Both the position numbers and the translations under genes were made by a program. Shown here in pieces: positions 1 to 11,790 of a stretch of 64,000 nt of DNA. Origin of the DNA: Actinostola sp. cb2023 (lineage: Eukaryota > Cnidaria > Anthozoa > Actiniaria > Actinostolidae); NCBI GenBank assembly GCA_033675265.1, contig JAUJYZ010000066.1, positions 1 to 64,000 of the forward strand, read 5' to 3'. Numbering within the stretch: the first letter of the stretch is position 1; each line of letters begins with the position of its first letter. The notes beneath the pieces are model-generated. The model ran no database searches. It was not told the DNA's origin and saw nothing but the letters and a program-made list of their open reading frames with translations.

Positions 1-79
1 ACACTACGAATCATCCCTACCCCTAGGGCTACCTAGAAATATATTATGAGGGAAATCGATTTTTTGAAACTGTCCGAAT

Positions 80-145
80 ATTTACGATTTTGCTTCATAT
101 TAAGAGAACTTCTCTCTTCTCTTAATATGAAGCAAAATCGTAAAT
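80..145. repeat. Perfect 29-bp hairpin
   Basis: The arms at 80-108 and 117-145 are exact reverse complements around an 8-base loop. The sequence is AT-rich and contains no gene. It is probably the centre of a palindromic element, but no outer ends could be defined. The stretch from 146 to about 520 holds nothing I recognise. Confidence 0.75.
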
Positions 146-520
146 AAAAGTACTTTGGTTTGCATCTGTTTATTTTCTATTGTATTTTCGTAATCGAATT
201 TGCATAGATATTTACTCAAGTCTTTTATACTCGACATACCCGTAATCAATTTTCAGTTCCAGTGTAGCATGTATCTGTGTAAGGACTCCGAAGTACTCAA
301 TGTCAGGTCAGTGTTTTCTTTATGTTTCTCGTTCCTATATTTAGGGTTTTCCACGTTGTACTTGCTAAGTTTTCTCGTTGTAATAATTTTGTACGTATAT
401 TTAGATAACCGTCATCGTCAATAAACATGTTGCGTGTATCAGCATCGAACACACTTTGCAGAGTGTATGCTTCATTCCTTACATAAAGTTATTTGACAGA
501 GAGAAACACTTATAAAGTGC

Positions 521-2150
521 TGTGATGTCAGAATCTGGAACTCCGTTAAGAAGTACGCCCTTAATATCGTCGAAGATTCGCCTAAAAGGACCCCTTGACA
601 AGAGTTCAACGAAGATTGGAAGAGTTACTACTCAACCACGGTAACTACGACAACGTTGCTAAGGTAAGACTCCTTTGATAATACTTTTTCTAGAGTATAT
701 ACAGACACTGCGTCAGTTAGTGTTGAATACTCAAGTATTGAACAAAATAAACTTGAACTCGATTTCCAAATTGAACAATGGCTTATCAAAACAACGTGAA
801 AGACCCAAGATTGCTGTACCAGATCAGATCGAAAATGTATCTCAGGTTGGGTGGCAAAAGAACTTGCTCATCAAGAGCAAGAAGCACGAGAGAATTGACT
901 GAGATGAAGTTACGGCAAACCATAAGACGTCAAGAGCTCGATCGCCTTGAGCAAGAGCTGAGAAGAGAGAGAGAGAGAGAATTACACGAGCTACGCAGTG
1001 CTCTCGAAGAACTGGAATCCCAAGACACGGAATTGGTTTCTAATCTATCTACTTCTGTTTTTTGAACTGATGGAGGTAAAACGCTGTTTCCATAACGAAC
1101 AACATGCCAGCAACCCGTCTACCTCGGTAATCGACCCCCTAGTATACAGTCGTGCACCGCGAGTCTCTGCTTTCACTGGCAGTACCACCGAAGGTGAGCT
1201 GAGCTTCGAGGCTTGGAAGTTCGAAGTAAATGTTTGATGCAAGACAAGGCGTACCATAAAGATTTGCTACTTCAAAGCGTCCGCCGTTCTTTGAAGGGAG
1301 AAGCAAGTCGCCTAGCCATGCACCTCGGGGGAGGATGCTCCTTTAGAGGAAATCTTGATAAAACTCGAGAGGGTGTATGGAACAGTGGAAAGTGGCACCA
1401 CTCTGCTCCAACAATTTTATAATTCCAGGCAGGAGGGAGAAGAGTCTGTTGGTGCGTATAGTTGCATGCAGACTGGAGGATATACTCAACAAGGCAATTG
1501 CTCGGGGAGCGGTCGCAAGGGAGCAAGGTGACGAGATGCTGCGAAGTAAGTTATGGACGGGTCTGAAGGATGAGAGGATTAGAAATGCCACCAGGTATAA
1601 GTATGATTGCGTACATGATTTTGATGTCTTGAGGGCTGAGTTAAGAGCTGTTGAACAAGAAATCAGAGAGCAAGATAAGGTGCGGGGAAAACCACCGAAG
1701 ACGCAGAAGATGCCATCCGCAACATACATGCCGCAAACATTAAGTGAACCTTCAAAGGCATCTGCATGACAATGGCGACTCCATCAAAAAGACCCTCTCA
1801 GAATTAATGGCCAAAGTAAAGGCACTGGAAGTAAAAGTTTGCTCAACAGCCAGACACAACGAGAGTGTTGAATAAAATACTGGCCAAGGTCGAAAAGCTG
1901 GAAGAAAAGAAAGAAAGTGCTAGTGGTAGCCAGGATGGCGATTCCAAAGCAAAAGGACCTTCCAGGCAGTCAAACTCCAGAGGACCTCTGCCAAGGGGCG
2001 GGCAGTAGGTCGTCATGAGAATCAAAGCCCCATCACCAACAGAACCGATGACCTTTTAGGAGACGTGAACGTAAGTATGGCATACATAGAAAGTACTCCT
2101 TGTCTTGCTTTAGTGGATACCGGCTCACAGGTCACCACTATAAGTGAAGA
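521..2150 (+). pseudogene. Gypsy-type retrotransposon Gag-protease remnant
   Basis: Several frames together resemble the Gag of Ty3/Gypsy elements of the PNMA-like (paraneoplastic antigen Ma) type. There is a charged coiled-coil segment at 778-1060, then capsid-like pieces at 1150-1235, 1213-1340 and 1377-1767 (motifs EMLRSKLWTGLKDERIR and CRLEDILNKA), then a second charged coiled coil at about 1790-2010. A retropepsin-like motif, LALVDTGSQVTTIS, is read at about 2104-2145. The frame changes near 1233, near 1340-1380 and by one extra base near 1839, so the gene is dead. No zinc knuckle, reverse transcriptase or integrase follows, because the copy turns back on itself at 2147. LTRs were not identified. 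The family assignment is by motif recognition only. Confidence 0.65.
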
Positions 2151-2631
2151 CAAGGAGTACTTTCTATATATGCCATACTTACGTTCACGTCTCCTAAAAG
2201 GTCATCGGTTCTGTTGGTGATGGGGCTTTGATTCTCATGACGACCTACTGCCCGCCCCTTGGCAGAGGTCCTCTGGAGTTTGACTGCCTGGAAGGTCCTT
2301 TTGCTTTGGAATCGCCATTCTGGCTACCACTAGCACTTTCTTTCTTTTCTTCCAGCTTTTCGACCTTGGCCAGCATTTTATTCAACACTCTCGTTGTGTC
2401 TGGCTGTTGAGCAACTTTTACTTCCAGTGCCTTTACTTTGGCCATTAATTCTGAGAGGGTCTTTTTGATGGAGTCGCCATTGTCATGCAGATGCCTTTGA
2501 AGGTTCACTTAATGTTTGCGGCATGTATGTTGCGGATGGCATCTTCTGCGTCTTCGGTGGTTTTCCCCGCACCTTATCTTGCTCTCTGATTTCTTGTTCA
2601 ACAGCTCTTAACTCAGCCTTCAAGAGACCAT
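1622..2631. repeat. Inverted duplication, about 485-bp arms
   Basis: Left arm about 1622-2108 and right arm about 2147-2631 are reverse complements, separated by about 38 bases that hold the protease-like motif. I see only a few differences: one substitution near 1935, one near 1881, one near 2085 and one extra T near 1839. The outermost 15 bases diverge. Because of this fold, the same Gag coiled-coil segment is readable on both strands (1790-2010 plus, and 2508-2245 minus). It looks like a recent fold-back or failed reverse-transcription product. Confidence 0.85.
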
Positions 2632-3660
2632 CATCCAACATTCCCACACTCTCCGTTCATCATGTTACAGTTGTTATTAACAATCGATATGAACAGCATT
2701 GATATATCATTAGTAATTGAATATTAACATTAATTTAACAATATTCTGTATATAAGATCGGTGAACTCAACTTTGATGAAGTGTGGTGTTTTTTTATTTA
2801 TTTGACTTCACCTAAATATATGAAAATTTTGAGTATAATAAGTAGAATCTCTAATTTGAAGATAAGCTTACACTCTAATATACTACGATTTTTATGCTAT
2901 TTTGCACTAGAAACTAGACACATCTCTCGTGTGTAAAATGTTTTTCAGGTTTCACAGCCGGCTCGTCAGTCACCACCCTCTGTTTGTGTATTGGGCTTCC
3001 TGTGTCTTATTTGATCAATACAATTATATTCACTTCTAGAATCCTGTCCTTTTGATATCTTGTAAGCTTATATCTAAAACTGCTTTCAAAAATAAAGATG
3101 AATATGCACTTGAGTCCTGTGTGTCATTTATTTAGCGATTAGAACGGGTTTTTAGCGAGTTTTTGGGACAAAGAGTAACGCGAGCCGTGTTTGTTTGTGT
3201 CTCGTAGCTTTGTTCCTCGAAGAGAATTACTTGGCCCTTTAAATCGGTTATTGATCTGACAGTTTACATGGAGCCACTACACAGACTAGAGTCGATCGTC
3301 ATGGACTGATGGAGCTATTTTAAAGGCCTAACAAATACAAACACAATCGATATTCCGCTGGAAAATAATCTCAACAAACCGTCACTGAAAAACTTGAAAA
3401 CATCTTTATGAACAAACACTTGACACTTTGCACGAGAGATGTGTCTTGTTTCTGGTGCAAAATAACATAGAATAGTAGAGTACAGTGAGTAAACAAAGCG
3501 TGATGAAGCGAAAAGCACATGGAAATCCAACACGACGTATTTTGAACGTTATGGAATTGATAAAATGTCGACAACCAGACGAATAAACCATCGGGTACAT
3601 CGTCGCGACATCGTGGCTGATTTTCGATCACCTGACAAGTTCCGAACACTATCCGAAGAT
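2632..3660. other. Non-coding stretch with a dispersed inverted repeat
   Basis: No gene is evident. About 45 bases at 2893-2940 (core GAAACTAGACACATCTCTCG) reappear inverted, with a few changes, at about 3424-3473. The pair could be termini of a degraded element of about 0.6 kb. The open frames at 3315-3649 on the minus strand have no recognisable domain. Confidence 0.4.
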
Positions 3661-3710
3661 CGGACTTACTTACTTACGGACGGACTTTCACACTCGATGA
3701 CATAGTGGCT

Positions 3711-3740
3711 ACTCCCTTCTAAGAAGAGGAGTAGCCACAA
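3711..3740. repeat. Short hairpin GTGGCTACTCC
   Basis: GTGGCTACTCC near 3711 faces GGAGTAGCCAC near 3737 across a short loop. It lies at the end of a stretch rich in CGGACGGACT-like sequence and is probably the terminus of a dispersed repeat. From 3741 to 4340 I see no gene. Confidence 0.5.
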
Positions 3741-4345
3741 AAAGTACTTAAATAAGGTACTATTTATAAAATAAAACAATTCCCAGGAACAAAAAACATT
3801 TCCTATCCATATAACCTAATATATATTCTGTATATTTCATATTTTTATGGGATAATAGTTCATTGTGACATATAATATACAAATATAGTCAAATGCGAAA
3901 ATCATTTTAGATTTCACAGGAAAGTACTGGAAGAACAGTTATTTCACATAACAGATACCATTAACCCCTCCTGTTTATATACTTCAATGTCAAAGTCCTT
4001 AATTGTATAGTTTATACTCTTAAAACTGTAGTATACGATTATATTACCAGTTCTTGAGCTCACAACACAAGTCACGTCTAACGAGTGAGTATTGTGCTAG
4101 GAAATACTTAGTTATTTCATTTTCCTCCAGCCTGTGCTGATGTAGGACAGCCCTGGTCAGCAGTAAAATATATCCTCTGATCACAGTTTGCCTTTTTTTC
4201 CTCCACAAAACTGCATTATCTTTCAAATTCCTCCAAACGACCAAAGCAATGTACACCTTCTCGTACGAAAGCCGCCATCTTGAAATTTTTACGATACTTT
4301 GTTGCAGTTTACCACTGATTTTACCACGGGTTCAAATATATTTAA

Positions 4346-4409
4346 ATATAATAATAATAATAATTTATTATTATTACTACTTCTACTACTACTACTACTA
4401 CTGCTACTG

Positions 4410-4460
<51 letters not shown>

Positions 4461-4461
4461 T

Positions 4462-4492
<31 letters not shown>

Positions 4493-4500
4493 GCTACTAT

Positions 4501-4580
<80 letters not shown>

Positions 4581-4614
4581 ATACTACTAATACTAATAAT
4601 AATAATAATAATAA
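4346..4614. repeat. Trinucleotide microsatellite (TAC)n with (AAT)n flanks
   Basis: About 270 bases: AAT repeats at roughly 4350-4370, then an almost uninterrupted TAC/ACT array to about 4590 with a few TGC and TTA variants, then AAT repeats again. The long open frames of poly-Ser, poly-Tyr and poly-Leu across it are artefacts of the repeat. The flanking text (AATTTCATTTATATTGCG) resembles the tail of a dispersed repeat. From 4620 to 4985 nothing else is recognised. Confidence 0.95.
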
Positions 4615-4989
4615 ATTTCATTTATATTGCGTAAGCTCCATGTAAATAGACAGGTACGCATGCGCATAACAATAATCAGATATTAAACTGAATAAACAAA
4701 AAGTAAACTGAGTAAAGAGAGTGATCTAATAAAAGCAGGTTAAAAAGATGCGTTATACGTTTGTTTAAAAATTGTTTAAAGTGTTGGCAGATGTAATAAA
4801 AATCTCAAGTACGTTAAGGCCTGGGACAGACGAGAAAACGATGCTAAACTATTATATTTTGCTGTTCGCACAAATTTTGGTCGAAATTCATGAAACTTCG
4901 CACAGCTGCATAACTTCACGGGTTTCAACTTTTAAGATGATAAGATAGGTGATAAAATGATCACGTGACCTCTTACGTCACTCCTGTGT

Positions 4990-5315
4990 CCCTCGAAACT
5001 TTGAATTAAAATGGGGGTGATGGGTATTTTATGTATGGAAGAAGTTATGCCACCTTTTCGTTTGTCTAGGGGAGAGGTATAAGAATCTGCCCTCACACCT
5101 GAACAACTAATGCTCATTGAGGAGATATTCGCTTCAATATGATTGATCCTTCAGGTCACGTGACCTATTTTGTAAAATATCTCCTTAATACAAATTAGTT
5201 GTTCAGGTGTGAGGGCAGATTGTTATACCTCTCCCCTAGACAAACGAAAAAGTGGCATAACTTTTTTCCATACATAAAATACCCATCACCCCATTTTAAT
5301 TCAAATTTCCGAGGG
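4990..5315. mobile_element. Fold-back MITE-like element
   Basis: Arms at about 4990-5128 and 5176-5315 are inverted copies with scattered differences; both contain CTCTCCCCTAGACAAACG or its complement. The spacer is about 47 bases. There is no coding capacity. Element ends and target duplication were not resolved. Confidence 0.75.
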
Positions 5316-5976
5316 AGATATATTAATTTAATTTCCCAGAATTCCTTTTGGTCATAGCTTTCATGATTTTCAACCCGGCAACGATTATGCAATTAGCTAT
5401 ATACAATCATAAAAAATCTAAAGATAAAAAACCTAAAAAATCTGAATATCATCTAAGGTATAGTAATTATAAAAATAAAGTTTAATTGAATGCTTGCGTA
5501 AAAAGAAAAGTCTTGACCTTAGATTTAAAAATGTCTAATGTCTCAGCATTTCTAATAATAAGTGGAAGTGAATTCCACAACATGGGCGCAGCTACAGAAA
5601 AAGAACGACCGCCATACGTTTTAAGTTTGTGCTTAGGAATCGACAATAGGCTATTCGACGAAGAACGTACTGTGCGGGAAGGTCTGTATCTAACAATAAG
5701 CTCAGAAATATACTGTGGATCGAGCTATATTATGAATGGCTTTGTAAGTTAATACTAGAATTTTAAACATTATTCTATATTTAACAGGTAGCCAATGAAT
5801 TTCATGCAGAATTGGTGTTATATGATCGAATTTTCGTTTACAAGTTAGTGAAACGTGCAGCCGAATTTTGAACATATTGAAGCCTCTTAATTAGATATTC
5901 AGGCAGGCCATATAATAAGGAGTTACAGTGGTCAAGTTTCATTGTAATAAATGCATGAATGAGTGTTTCGCAAATG

Positions 5977-6567
5977 TCAAATGATAAAAAAAATTCTGAT
6001 TTTGGCAATGTTCCTCAAATGATAGAAAGCTGATCTGCATATGTTGGTAACTTGTTCGTCCATAGACAAATTGTTGTCAAATATTACTCCAATATTTCTG
6101 GCTGACTGCGATGGGGAGATTGGTTCAGTACTAACCATAATAGTATCAATAGATGGCTCAGGACGTTGTCGAGATCGAAGAACGAGAAGTTCAGATTTGT
6201 CATTATTCAATTTGAGCATGTTGTTGGTCATCCACAGATCAATGTCACGTAGGCAAGCTTCAATGGCGGATATACAATATTGTTGGCCTTCAGCAGTTGG
6301 TTCAAAGGATACGTAGATCTGGGTATCATCGGCGTACAAATGGTAACACATGTTATAATGTCTAGTGATGTCGCCCAAAGGTGATGTGTACAGCAGATAC
6401 AGTATAGGGCCCAGCACAGAGCCCTGAGGGACACCAAATTGTAAATCCCGTTCAGATGATCTCACACCATCAATACAAACGAATTGTTTGCGGTCAGCTA
6501 GATAAGATGTAAGCCACTGTAAGGCTTTCCCCTTGATTCCAAATCTACAGCGAAGTCGTTCCAGCAA
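5977..6567 (-). pseudogene. LINE reverse transcriptase fragment
   Basis: A 196-codon open frame holds the palm region: [17 protein letters not shown], then [10 protein letters not shown] with the catalytic YADD box intact, then the LxxNxxKSE block. The fingers region lies upstream at 6809-6955, and 7526-7731 beyond the MITE (KSRVIDPLPANTLK). The frame is broken between 6567 and 6809 and again by the MITE, so the enzyme is not functional here. It would copy LINE RNA into DNA at a nicked target. Confidence 0.85.
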
Positions 6568-6958
6568 GATCGAATGATCTACAGTATCGAATGCTGCTGA
6601 TAAATCAAGTAGCTGAATAAATCGATAGCCTGTAATATTTCATTTTGTACTCTAACGAGTGCTGTTTTCGGTGCTATGTCTCCTTTTATACGCAGATTGG
6701 AAAATCTCACTCAAGTTTTGGTCATCAATGTAGTCGTTCAAACGGGAAGCAACAACTTTTTCAATGCACTTAGAAACCATGGGTAGATTGGAAATGGGTC
6801 TGTAGTTGTTAAGGATGTCTTCCGGCACACAAAGATTGTTTCTTCAGTATAGGTGACAGTGCAGCCGTCTTCAGACTTGATGGCATTAGACCACTTTCCA
6901 GTGAAAGATTAACAATCCGTGTGATGACAGGGAGAAGTGCATCAAAACAGTCTCTTAA

Positions 6959-7520
6959 AGGGGGACTAGTACGTAAATCGTTCAAAGTTTGATTTAGCTG
7001 AAACTTCACTGAAATATTCTCAAAGACCCATACAATCACTGGTTATAAAAAAAAATTCTCAAAAATTCCAATGGGAAGTAATACATTTTTATGAATCTTT
7101 AGAGGTGCCAGTGACGTCACTGACTCAACCCAAACAATCATCACGGCTTCGCTCCATACATTTCTTCATGTTTAATGTCTTGAACTATTTTATTTATATG
7201 AAGCTAAACGTTTGTGTGAAGGAGTTTTCTTACCTTGTATGTGCTTAGGATTGATTGTTTGACTAGTTTTCTTCAGGGCAGAGCTGTTATCTGAACAAAC
7301 CGTTCAGATATTTTGATCACAAAATACAAAGAAATGTATGGAGCTGAGTTTGGGTTGAGTCAGTGACGTCACTGGTACCTCTAAAGATTCATAAAAATGT
7401 ATTACTTCCCATTATAATTTTTGAGAAAAAAATTAACCAGTGATTGTATGGGTCTTTGAGATTATCTAAGTGAAGTTTCAGCTAAATCAAATTTTGAACG
7501 ATTTACGTACTAGTACCCCT
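6959..7520. mobile_element. TTAA-flanked MITE inside the LINE
   Basis: TTAA at 6955-6958 and 7521-7524 bracket 562 bases whose ends are inverted copies for about 185 bases. Termini read AGGGGGACTAGTACG on the left and the complement of AGGGGTACTAGTACG on the right. Removing it rejoins LINE codons (…NTL / RDCFDALLP…), which confirms a clean TTAA insertion. TTAA duplication fits Kolobok or piggyBac transposases; the AGGG start is shared with the Kolobok at 56585. Confidence 0.9.
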
Positions 7521-7943
7521 TTAAAGTGTTTGCAGGCAGAGGGTCTATAACTCTAGATTTCCTGGCAGATGAAGCAATGAGCTTAGAAAGTTCATCAGCG
7601 TTGGTTAAGGAAAATTCACCCAACTGCGAAGAACAGCAGGAGTCAGGGAGTGTAGCAGAACGATCAGTTGTTTTGGTTACAACTGAATGAAGCTCTGATA
7701 GTTGTGATCTTCTCTGTAAAGAAATTGGCAAACATGGTTGCTAAATATTGTGTGTTTGTATGGACCTGTATGTGATGCATGGCAGCTTTCTTTCTGGTTT
7801 TCGATTTAGCATCTTGTCAAAAGCATGGAAAAGTACTTGCTGATTGGATTTGTTATCAGTGACCATTGATGAGTAAAATGTCATTTTAGATGTAAAAATT
7901 AGCTGGTTAACAACATTACATTGTTGAGTAAAAAAGTTCTCTA

Positions 7944-9389
7944 TCAACAGTTTAAACGTGTAGCTCTCCACCGTCGTTCCAGTTTCTTTCTCTTAGTCTT
8001 CTCATCCTTTATACTCTGGGAGTACCAAGAGGCAGCAGGGCGAAGGGTAACGAGGCGTCTCTTAATAGGCGCGTGTTTCTCCAGGAGTGAAGACAGAACT
8101 TCATTATAATTGTGTACAAGTGCGTCCAGAGTCATAGAGCTGGTGTCGTTGAGAAGAGTACTATTAGCTATGTCATTACGGAATTGGGAGACATCAATTG
8201 AACGTAGTTTCCTGCAAGTCAGTTCCTTTCGCTCAAAAGAGGGTTTCTTCAAAGATCGATGACAATGAACAGCAGAGTGGTCTGATATAGCAGGGTCAGT
8301 AACGCTGACATCAATCACTGGGTTGTCATCTGTTCTAGAAATAACCAGATCCAATGTATGACCATTTTTATGTGTAGGACCGTTAGTAAACTGTTTCAGA
8401 CCAAATGATTCAAGTAAGTTCATAAATTGAAGTGCAGCAGGTTCTTTGACATCGACGTGAAAGTTAAAGTCGCCAACAATCAGCAGTGGGGTAGTGGTAA
8501 TAATCAATTTCTCCAAAAGCTTCGCATATTCATTAAAGAATATGCCAGTTGTTTGTTTGTTTTTAGTGGAAGGAGGAGTATGGTAAAAAATAACGAGAAG
8601 TCAGATTTACGGATGAGTAGCGTAGTAATAAACTGATAAATTCAAATGAAGTAAAGTTCAATCCGTGTGAAGGCTGTTTCGTTATCTTGAAACATTTTTT
8701 GAATAGTAGGCCAATTCCACCACCACGAGATTGGCGCGGTACATGTCCAAAATTATAACCAGTAGGGCATAGTTCATCGATGATTTGCTGGTCAGTATCA
8801 CTAGTATCTCAGTTATGGCCAGTAAATCAATGTTACGATCGACAACAAAGTCTTTAATTACGTGTGCTTTGTTCCTAACAGATCTGGCATTCAGCAAAGT
8901 AAAGTCCACTGGTTTAGCTAGAATCGGTGCAGTAGGGAACGGTAGTCGTTTTATCACAATAAGGTTTGATTTTGACGATATGGCGCCTTTGTTTGAAGAT
9001 CTGGAACTTTGAATATTTAATGTGTTTGTTTCCACTCCAGTGAATTGGGTCTTCCTGCTATTACGGCAAGGATATATTCGGTCTACCGATATAACTGGTT
9101 TAATCCGATGAATTTCATGAGTAGATGGTCTACCACGTCTAACACGGTGTTTCCTCAACAGTCCAATCGACTTTAAAGTGCTCCAAACTTCAGTAGAAAG
9201 AGGCCGTTTAACTTGTTGTGCTTGGCAAACATGGCGGGAAATTTGAAGTTGACTCGATACTTTCCACCACGAATGCAGCGACATCAGACAATTTCTCGAG
9301 TAGGTCAGCATGATAATAAAGCTTAAGGTGACTCCAACATAATTGCGAGTGCATTTTGTGATTTTTTTAACTTGCTCGTATCGCGTCAA
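7944..9389 (-). pseudogene. LINE N-terminal region and endonuclease (broken)
   Basis: Two open stretches, 9389-8682 and 8516-7944, encode the start of the LINE protein. The first has a basic N-terminus and then LLNARSVRNKAHVIKDFV and LLAITE, the first blocks of an exonuclease-endonuclease-phosphatase fold that nicks target DNA. The second carries GDFNFHVD and SDHSAVH, the later catalytic blocks. The frame is lost between about 8690 and 8520, so no single intact protein is encoded. It continues towards the reverse transcriptase at lower coordinates. Confidence 0.75.
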
Positions 9390-9938
9390 AAACAGTCGGA
9401 TATTTCTGCATTTAACACATGTAATAACTCAAACATTTAGCCTTTTAAGGGTGTATTCGAAATTTCATTTTTGAGTCGCGTTTGCCGTTACGGGCCGATT
9501 TTTCTAACAGTGGATTTTCATAATATTGTGAGGGGTGATGTGCGTGGGGGGTTGGGCTTAACGGAGAGGGGGTGAAATTATTTTTTTCTTCTCTGATATT
9601 TGAGGGTGTTTTTTCAAAGAGGGAGCTTGAGAGAGAATTTACGGTTGTCTAGAATTAAAGATATGATTTCCCGCTGTCTACAAGTTTATACCCGGTGTAG
9701 TGGAAGGCTTCCTTCCATCTTAGCAAGCTAAAGGGCTTGGCGGTGATGACATTTGGTAGGGTCCACTCAGTCTGCGGCTTTACGTGTCAAAGAGGAAAAG
9801 TATATGCTTCATATTTTGCACATGTACTGTATCACTTTGATGTACACAAAAGCTATGCACCCTAAAAGCTCGCCGCCCTTTGAATACAGGAGTATCCCTC
9901 TCCCTCAATATACAGAATAAGGAGTAAAAATTGCTTGT

Positions 9939-11660
9939 TTGTTCTTGTCAAAGGTTTTGCCACTATCCAAGTACTCTGATCCTTCCTATTTGAAGGTTGT
10001 CTGCCAATCATGTCAACAAACTAACACTGCTAGGCTGTTTAATCCAATACCTGTAAATGATGAAAGTGATAGCAAGGGACGTAAAAAGAACCCCGTCACA
10101 AGATCTGCTGTTCTTGGCAGCTTACACAGTGGAATAGGTACCTCCCATATCGAAGGTTTAATGGCATCCGTTAACGCTCGTTCCATGTCTGCAACAACCT
10201 ACAAAAGAGCAGAAAGAGAAGTTGGCCAAAAAATCGAGAGTGTGGCTCGCTCTAGTTGCGCAGCATGGAAGAGCGTAGAGCTAGAATCGAGTTTGGATGG
10301 TAAGATCAAAGGATCGTATGATTATGGGTGGCAGAAAAACAAACGATCACACAACTCCAAGACAGGTCAAGGGACTGTGGTCGGGTACGAAACAAAGAAG
10401 TGTATTGGATATGATACAAGGAACACGTCGTGCCGAAGATGTGAAGAGGCATCGAAGAAAGGGGTATTTGCGCGTCCCCATGAGTGCAGAAGAAATCACG
10501 ATGGCTCGTCCAAGTCCATGGAGGCGTCACGGCGGCAGTGGAACTGTTTTCACACGGTGGATACAGTGTCCTCATAGGCGACGACGATTCATCAGTCATT
10601 TCCAGGGTTAGAGCAGAAGTAGATGACAAAATACAGAAATGGTCTGACGTAGATCATGCTGTATGCACGTTTAAACGGGGCTTGTACGATGTACGAGGCA
10701 AATCATTTGGCACTAGTCAGTGTGACAAGATAACAGACGGGGCAATAGAGCATCTTTCCAAGTGCTTCACCTACTGCTTAATGCAACATAAGAATGATCC
10801 CAACGGTCTTAAAGCAGGGTTAGAAGTCATTGTTCCCCACACGTTTGGAGATCATAGTAAGTGCGGAAACACTACATGGTGTAAGCACAAGGAAAACCCA
10901 ACTAGTTACCAGCACAGCAGTCTACCCGGAGGTCGACCACTGATGGGTCAGCAATTGAAAACCTTCCTGACAGAACACATGAAAAGCGACCAGTAAGAAA
11001 GCTAGCTCCTCTTGGCTCATCACAATGCAACGAGTGTCTGAATGGTGTCGTCTCAACCAAAAATCCTAAGTCAAGATACTATGGCGGGTCGGAAAGCAGC
11101 GACTTTCGAATAGCAGCTGCAGTTGCTCAGTTCAATGAAGGTCATGACTACCTGCAGCAGGTTCATCAACAGTTCGCGCCCAACCAGCCACGCTCAAACT
11201 TACAAACCTACGCCACAAGAATGAATAGAAAGAGGAAGCAGCAATATGAACGGAAGTCACAACCGAAAGTAAAAGTGCGTCGGCGTTGTTTAAAGGCCAA
11301 GAAGGGTGCTAAACAAAAGAGAAAGGAACAAAAAGAAGGGACCACATATCAGTCGGGAATCGGGTTCACCGCGATTGTTTCAGATGAAGATGTTGCTCGA
11401 TATACAGAAAACTCCAGTGGATATCACCAGGTCCAAAAGTACCTCGAAGACAATCGACTACTTCAAAACATCACTGATGCACAACATACGAAACAAGCTC
11501 TAGATAAAGAGAAAGGGGATACAGCGACTTTGACATTCGACTTAGAAACCACAGGATCGATTTTCAAAAGATGCTGAAATTTTACAGCTGTCATGCGTGA
11601 AATTGGATGGCCAGGGACAGTTTTCAACCTACATAAAAAAAAATTAAAAAAAATTAAAAA
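9939..11660 (+). pseudogene. Mutator-like transposase with exonuclease motif
   Basis: The first frame (9939-10577) has a CxxC start, then GIGTSHIEGLMASVNARSMS, then DYGWQKNKRSHNSKTGQGTV followed by CRRCEEA and HECRRNHDGSSKSMEA, the pattern of the Mutator-like transposase domain I know from cnidarian repeats. A frameshift near 10530 leads to 10484-10996 (SVLIGDDDSS, CFTYCLMQHKNDPNG, VPHTFGDHSKC). A second break near 11000 leads to a lysine-rich linker (11221-11340) and then LTFDLETTG at about 11530-11560, a DEDDh 3'-5' exonuclease start, which shifts frame again at about 11560. At least three frameshifts make it a pseudogene. The exonuclease is only a partial motif. Confidence 0.7.
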
Positions 11661-11665
11661 AAATT

Positions 11666-11790
11666 GGTTAGGAGGTATGGCACGTATTCTATTTGCTGTA
11701 TCAAAGGAGTCTTTTAGTCTTTTAGAGTGTATTGGTTTTGCGTGAGAGGAAACAATAACGAGCTGAGATGTTTTTGTTGCTCTGGTTAAA
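11666..11790 (-). repeat. Duplicated Penelope segment
   Basis: About 120 bases here match 13875-13975 of the nearby Penelope reverse transcriptase (shared text GTATTCTATTTGCTGTATCA), with an extra TCTTTTAG repeat. They follow three copies of an A-rich AAAAAAATTA motif at 11630-11665. The piece sits inside the Mutator-like element, so it was inserted or converted there. Confidence 0.75.

Larger units (their letters stand above)
5480..9390 (-). mobile_element. CR1/L2-like LINE retrotransposon
   Basis: A non-LTR element read right to left. An endonuclease domain (LLNARSVRNK at about 8860, LLIVGDFNFHVD at about 8475) is followed by reverse transcriptase and a 3' region ending in A-rich sequence near 5480. 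The coding sequence is split into several frames and interrupted by a 562-bp MITE at 6959-7520. The 3' untranslated part (about 5480-5970) resembles a very common dispersed repeat. The 5' end is probably near 9390, where the TIR of the Mutator-like element begins. Clade assignment is by motif style only. Confidence 0.8.

Noticed and set aside
1843..2410. Two separate copies of a 60-residue reading MILMTTYCPPLG on opposite strands
   Set aside because: They are antisense shadows of the Gag coiled coil in the two arms of the inverted duplication.
4249..4634. Long open frames of poly-Tyr, poly-Ser and poly-Leu on both strands
   Set aside because: They are translations of a trinucleotide microsatellite, open in several frames at once.
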